Source: Polynucleobacter finlandensis
Lineage (GTDB): Bacteria > Pseudomonadota > Gammaproteobacteria > Burkholderiales > Burkholderiaceae
Assembly (NCBI RefSeq): GCF_018881755.1
Contig: NZ_JACVPS010000005.1
Span: 62,001 to 126,000, forward strand
Direction of reading: 5' to 3'
DNA: 64,000 bases
In this document: positions 63,698 through 64,000 of the stretch, in pieces
Layout: each line of letters starts with the position of its first letter
Numbering within the stretch: the first letter of the stretch is position 1
Position numbers and translations under genes: made by a program
The notes under the pieces: model-generated
What the model saw: the letters and a program-made list of their open reading frames with translations, nothing else
The model's database searches: none
Told to the model about the DNA's origin: nothing

Positions 63698-64000
63698 GGC
63701 TTTATGTATAACTTTGCATAAGCATAATCATTAACTTACGGACTCAAATCCTATAAGTCAAGCAGATGTATGCACCAATGTTGTGCTTTTGAACCAATGA
63801 CAGAAAGCTACTATAAATACTTAAACCCTGCAGAAGTCGCTTAATGGCCGATTGGAGCCATTTGGGTCAAATCAGTTAATTGGGCGCTTCTCGACCCTAA
63901 GCGGTCATCAGACCTTTAATCCTAAAAATGCGCAAGAACTTTAAGACTGTGTATTAGATACATCTCACGAAGATGCTTTTGCTGGGTAGAGTTGATTTTT
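63698..64000. other. Gene-poor stretch at the right edge
   Basis: No gene of convincing length was found. The region holds the right copy of the imperfect repeat and a 15-codon ORF starting at an ATG near 63798 (MTESYYKYLNPAEVA) that has no ribosome site or family likeness. The upstream promoter of the HD-GYP gene should lie in its left part. Confidence 0.6.
63892..63910. repeat. Right copy of the imperfect direct repeat around the HD-GYP gene
   Basis: CGACCCTAAGCGGTCATCA is the partner of the copy at 62358-62376, about 1.53 kb away and in the same orientation. Read on the minus strand both carry CCGCTTnGGGTCG followed by AGC. Confidence 0.5.

Noticed and set aside
63798..63845. 15-codon ORF in the right-edge gap
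   Set aside because: No ribosome site, very short and no recognisable product.
1..64000. tRNA, rRNA, riboswitch, CRISPR, insertion sequence or prophage
   Set aside because: No cloverleaf, conserved aptamer, repeat-spacer pattern, transposase or phage protein was recognised anywhere in the window by reading; a covariance-model scan was not possible.

Overview
The window looks like a core chromosomal segment of a freshwater betaproteobacterium, most likely Polynucleobacter (Burkholderiaceae). The reasons are moderate GC, the order leuC-lipoprotein-leuD-leuB-asd-fimV-truA-trpF-trpB-trpA-accD, the sdhCDAB-sdhE-gltA block next to a GntR gene and mdh, and a pyruvate dehydrogenase whose E3 carries a lipoyl domain. 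This was judged by reading the proteins; no database was searched. No tRNA, rRNA, CRISPR array, insertion sequence or phage gene was seen.

Layout. (1) 1-15.4 kb, minus strand: a run of closely packed genes, sdhCDAB-sdhE-gltA (TCA cycle), leuC/leuD/leuB and asd (leucine and aspartate-family synthesis), fimV, truA, trpF/trpB/trpA and the start of accD. (2) 15.5-17.9 kb: a HutC-type GntR regulator divergent from mdh, with a perfect 16-bp palindrome between them, then a small secreted protein and a terminator. (3) 17.9-33.7 kb: housekeeping genes: a DUF2863-like protein, yaaA, an aminotransferase, a GST, 3-hydroxybutyryl-CoA dehydrogenase, rarA, a DsbA-like isomerase, a secreted cyclophilin, a pabB-pabC fusion, a Nudix hydrolase, the N-degron transferases aat and bpt, pyrD, an IclR regulator, a penicillin-binding endopeptidase, a DMT exporter, and then a phasin. 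(4) 34.4-50.0 kb, minus strand: a 15-gene catabolic cluster. (5) 50.1-55.9 kb: aceE-aceF-lpdA. (6) 56.1-63.7 kb: a PAS histidine kinase and FixJ-type regulator, folD, prlC, and an HD-GYP membrane protein flanked by imperfect direct repeats.

The most interesting part is the 34.4-50.0 kb cluster. In transcription order it is an AraC regulator; a molybdenum hydroxylase large subunit (with a fused CoxG domain), FAD subunit and 2Fe-2S subunit; an acyl-CoA ligase; a crotonase-family hydrolase; a complete branched-chain-type ABC importer; a Bug-type binding protein; a UbiD decarboxylase; a UbiX prenyltransferase; and a DUF4936-like protein. The order of the five enzyme genes matches hmfABCDE (2-furoate degradation), and the UbiD/UbiX pair matches hmfFG (2,5-furandicarboxylate decarboxylation) as described in Cupriavidus basilensis. 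I infer a route from furandicarboxylate to 2-furoate, 2-furoyl-CoA, 5-hydroxy-2-furoyl-CoA and 2-oxoglutarate. The product would enter the TCA cycle encoded at 10-17 kb. No furfural/HMF oxidase (hmfH) is present, so the expected substrates are furan carboxylic acids. The dedicated importer, the AraC control with a 20-bp-period direct repeat upstream of hmfA, and the coupled DUF4936 gene are the least described parts.
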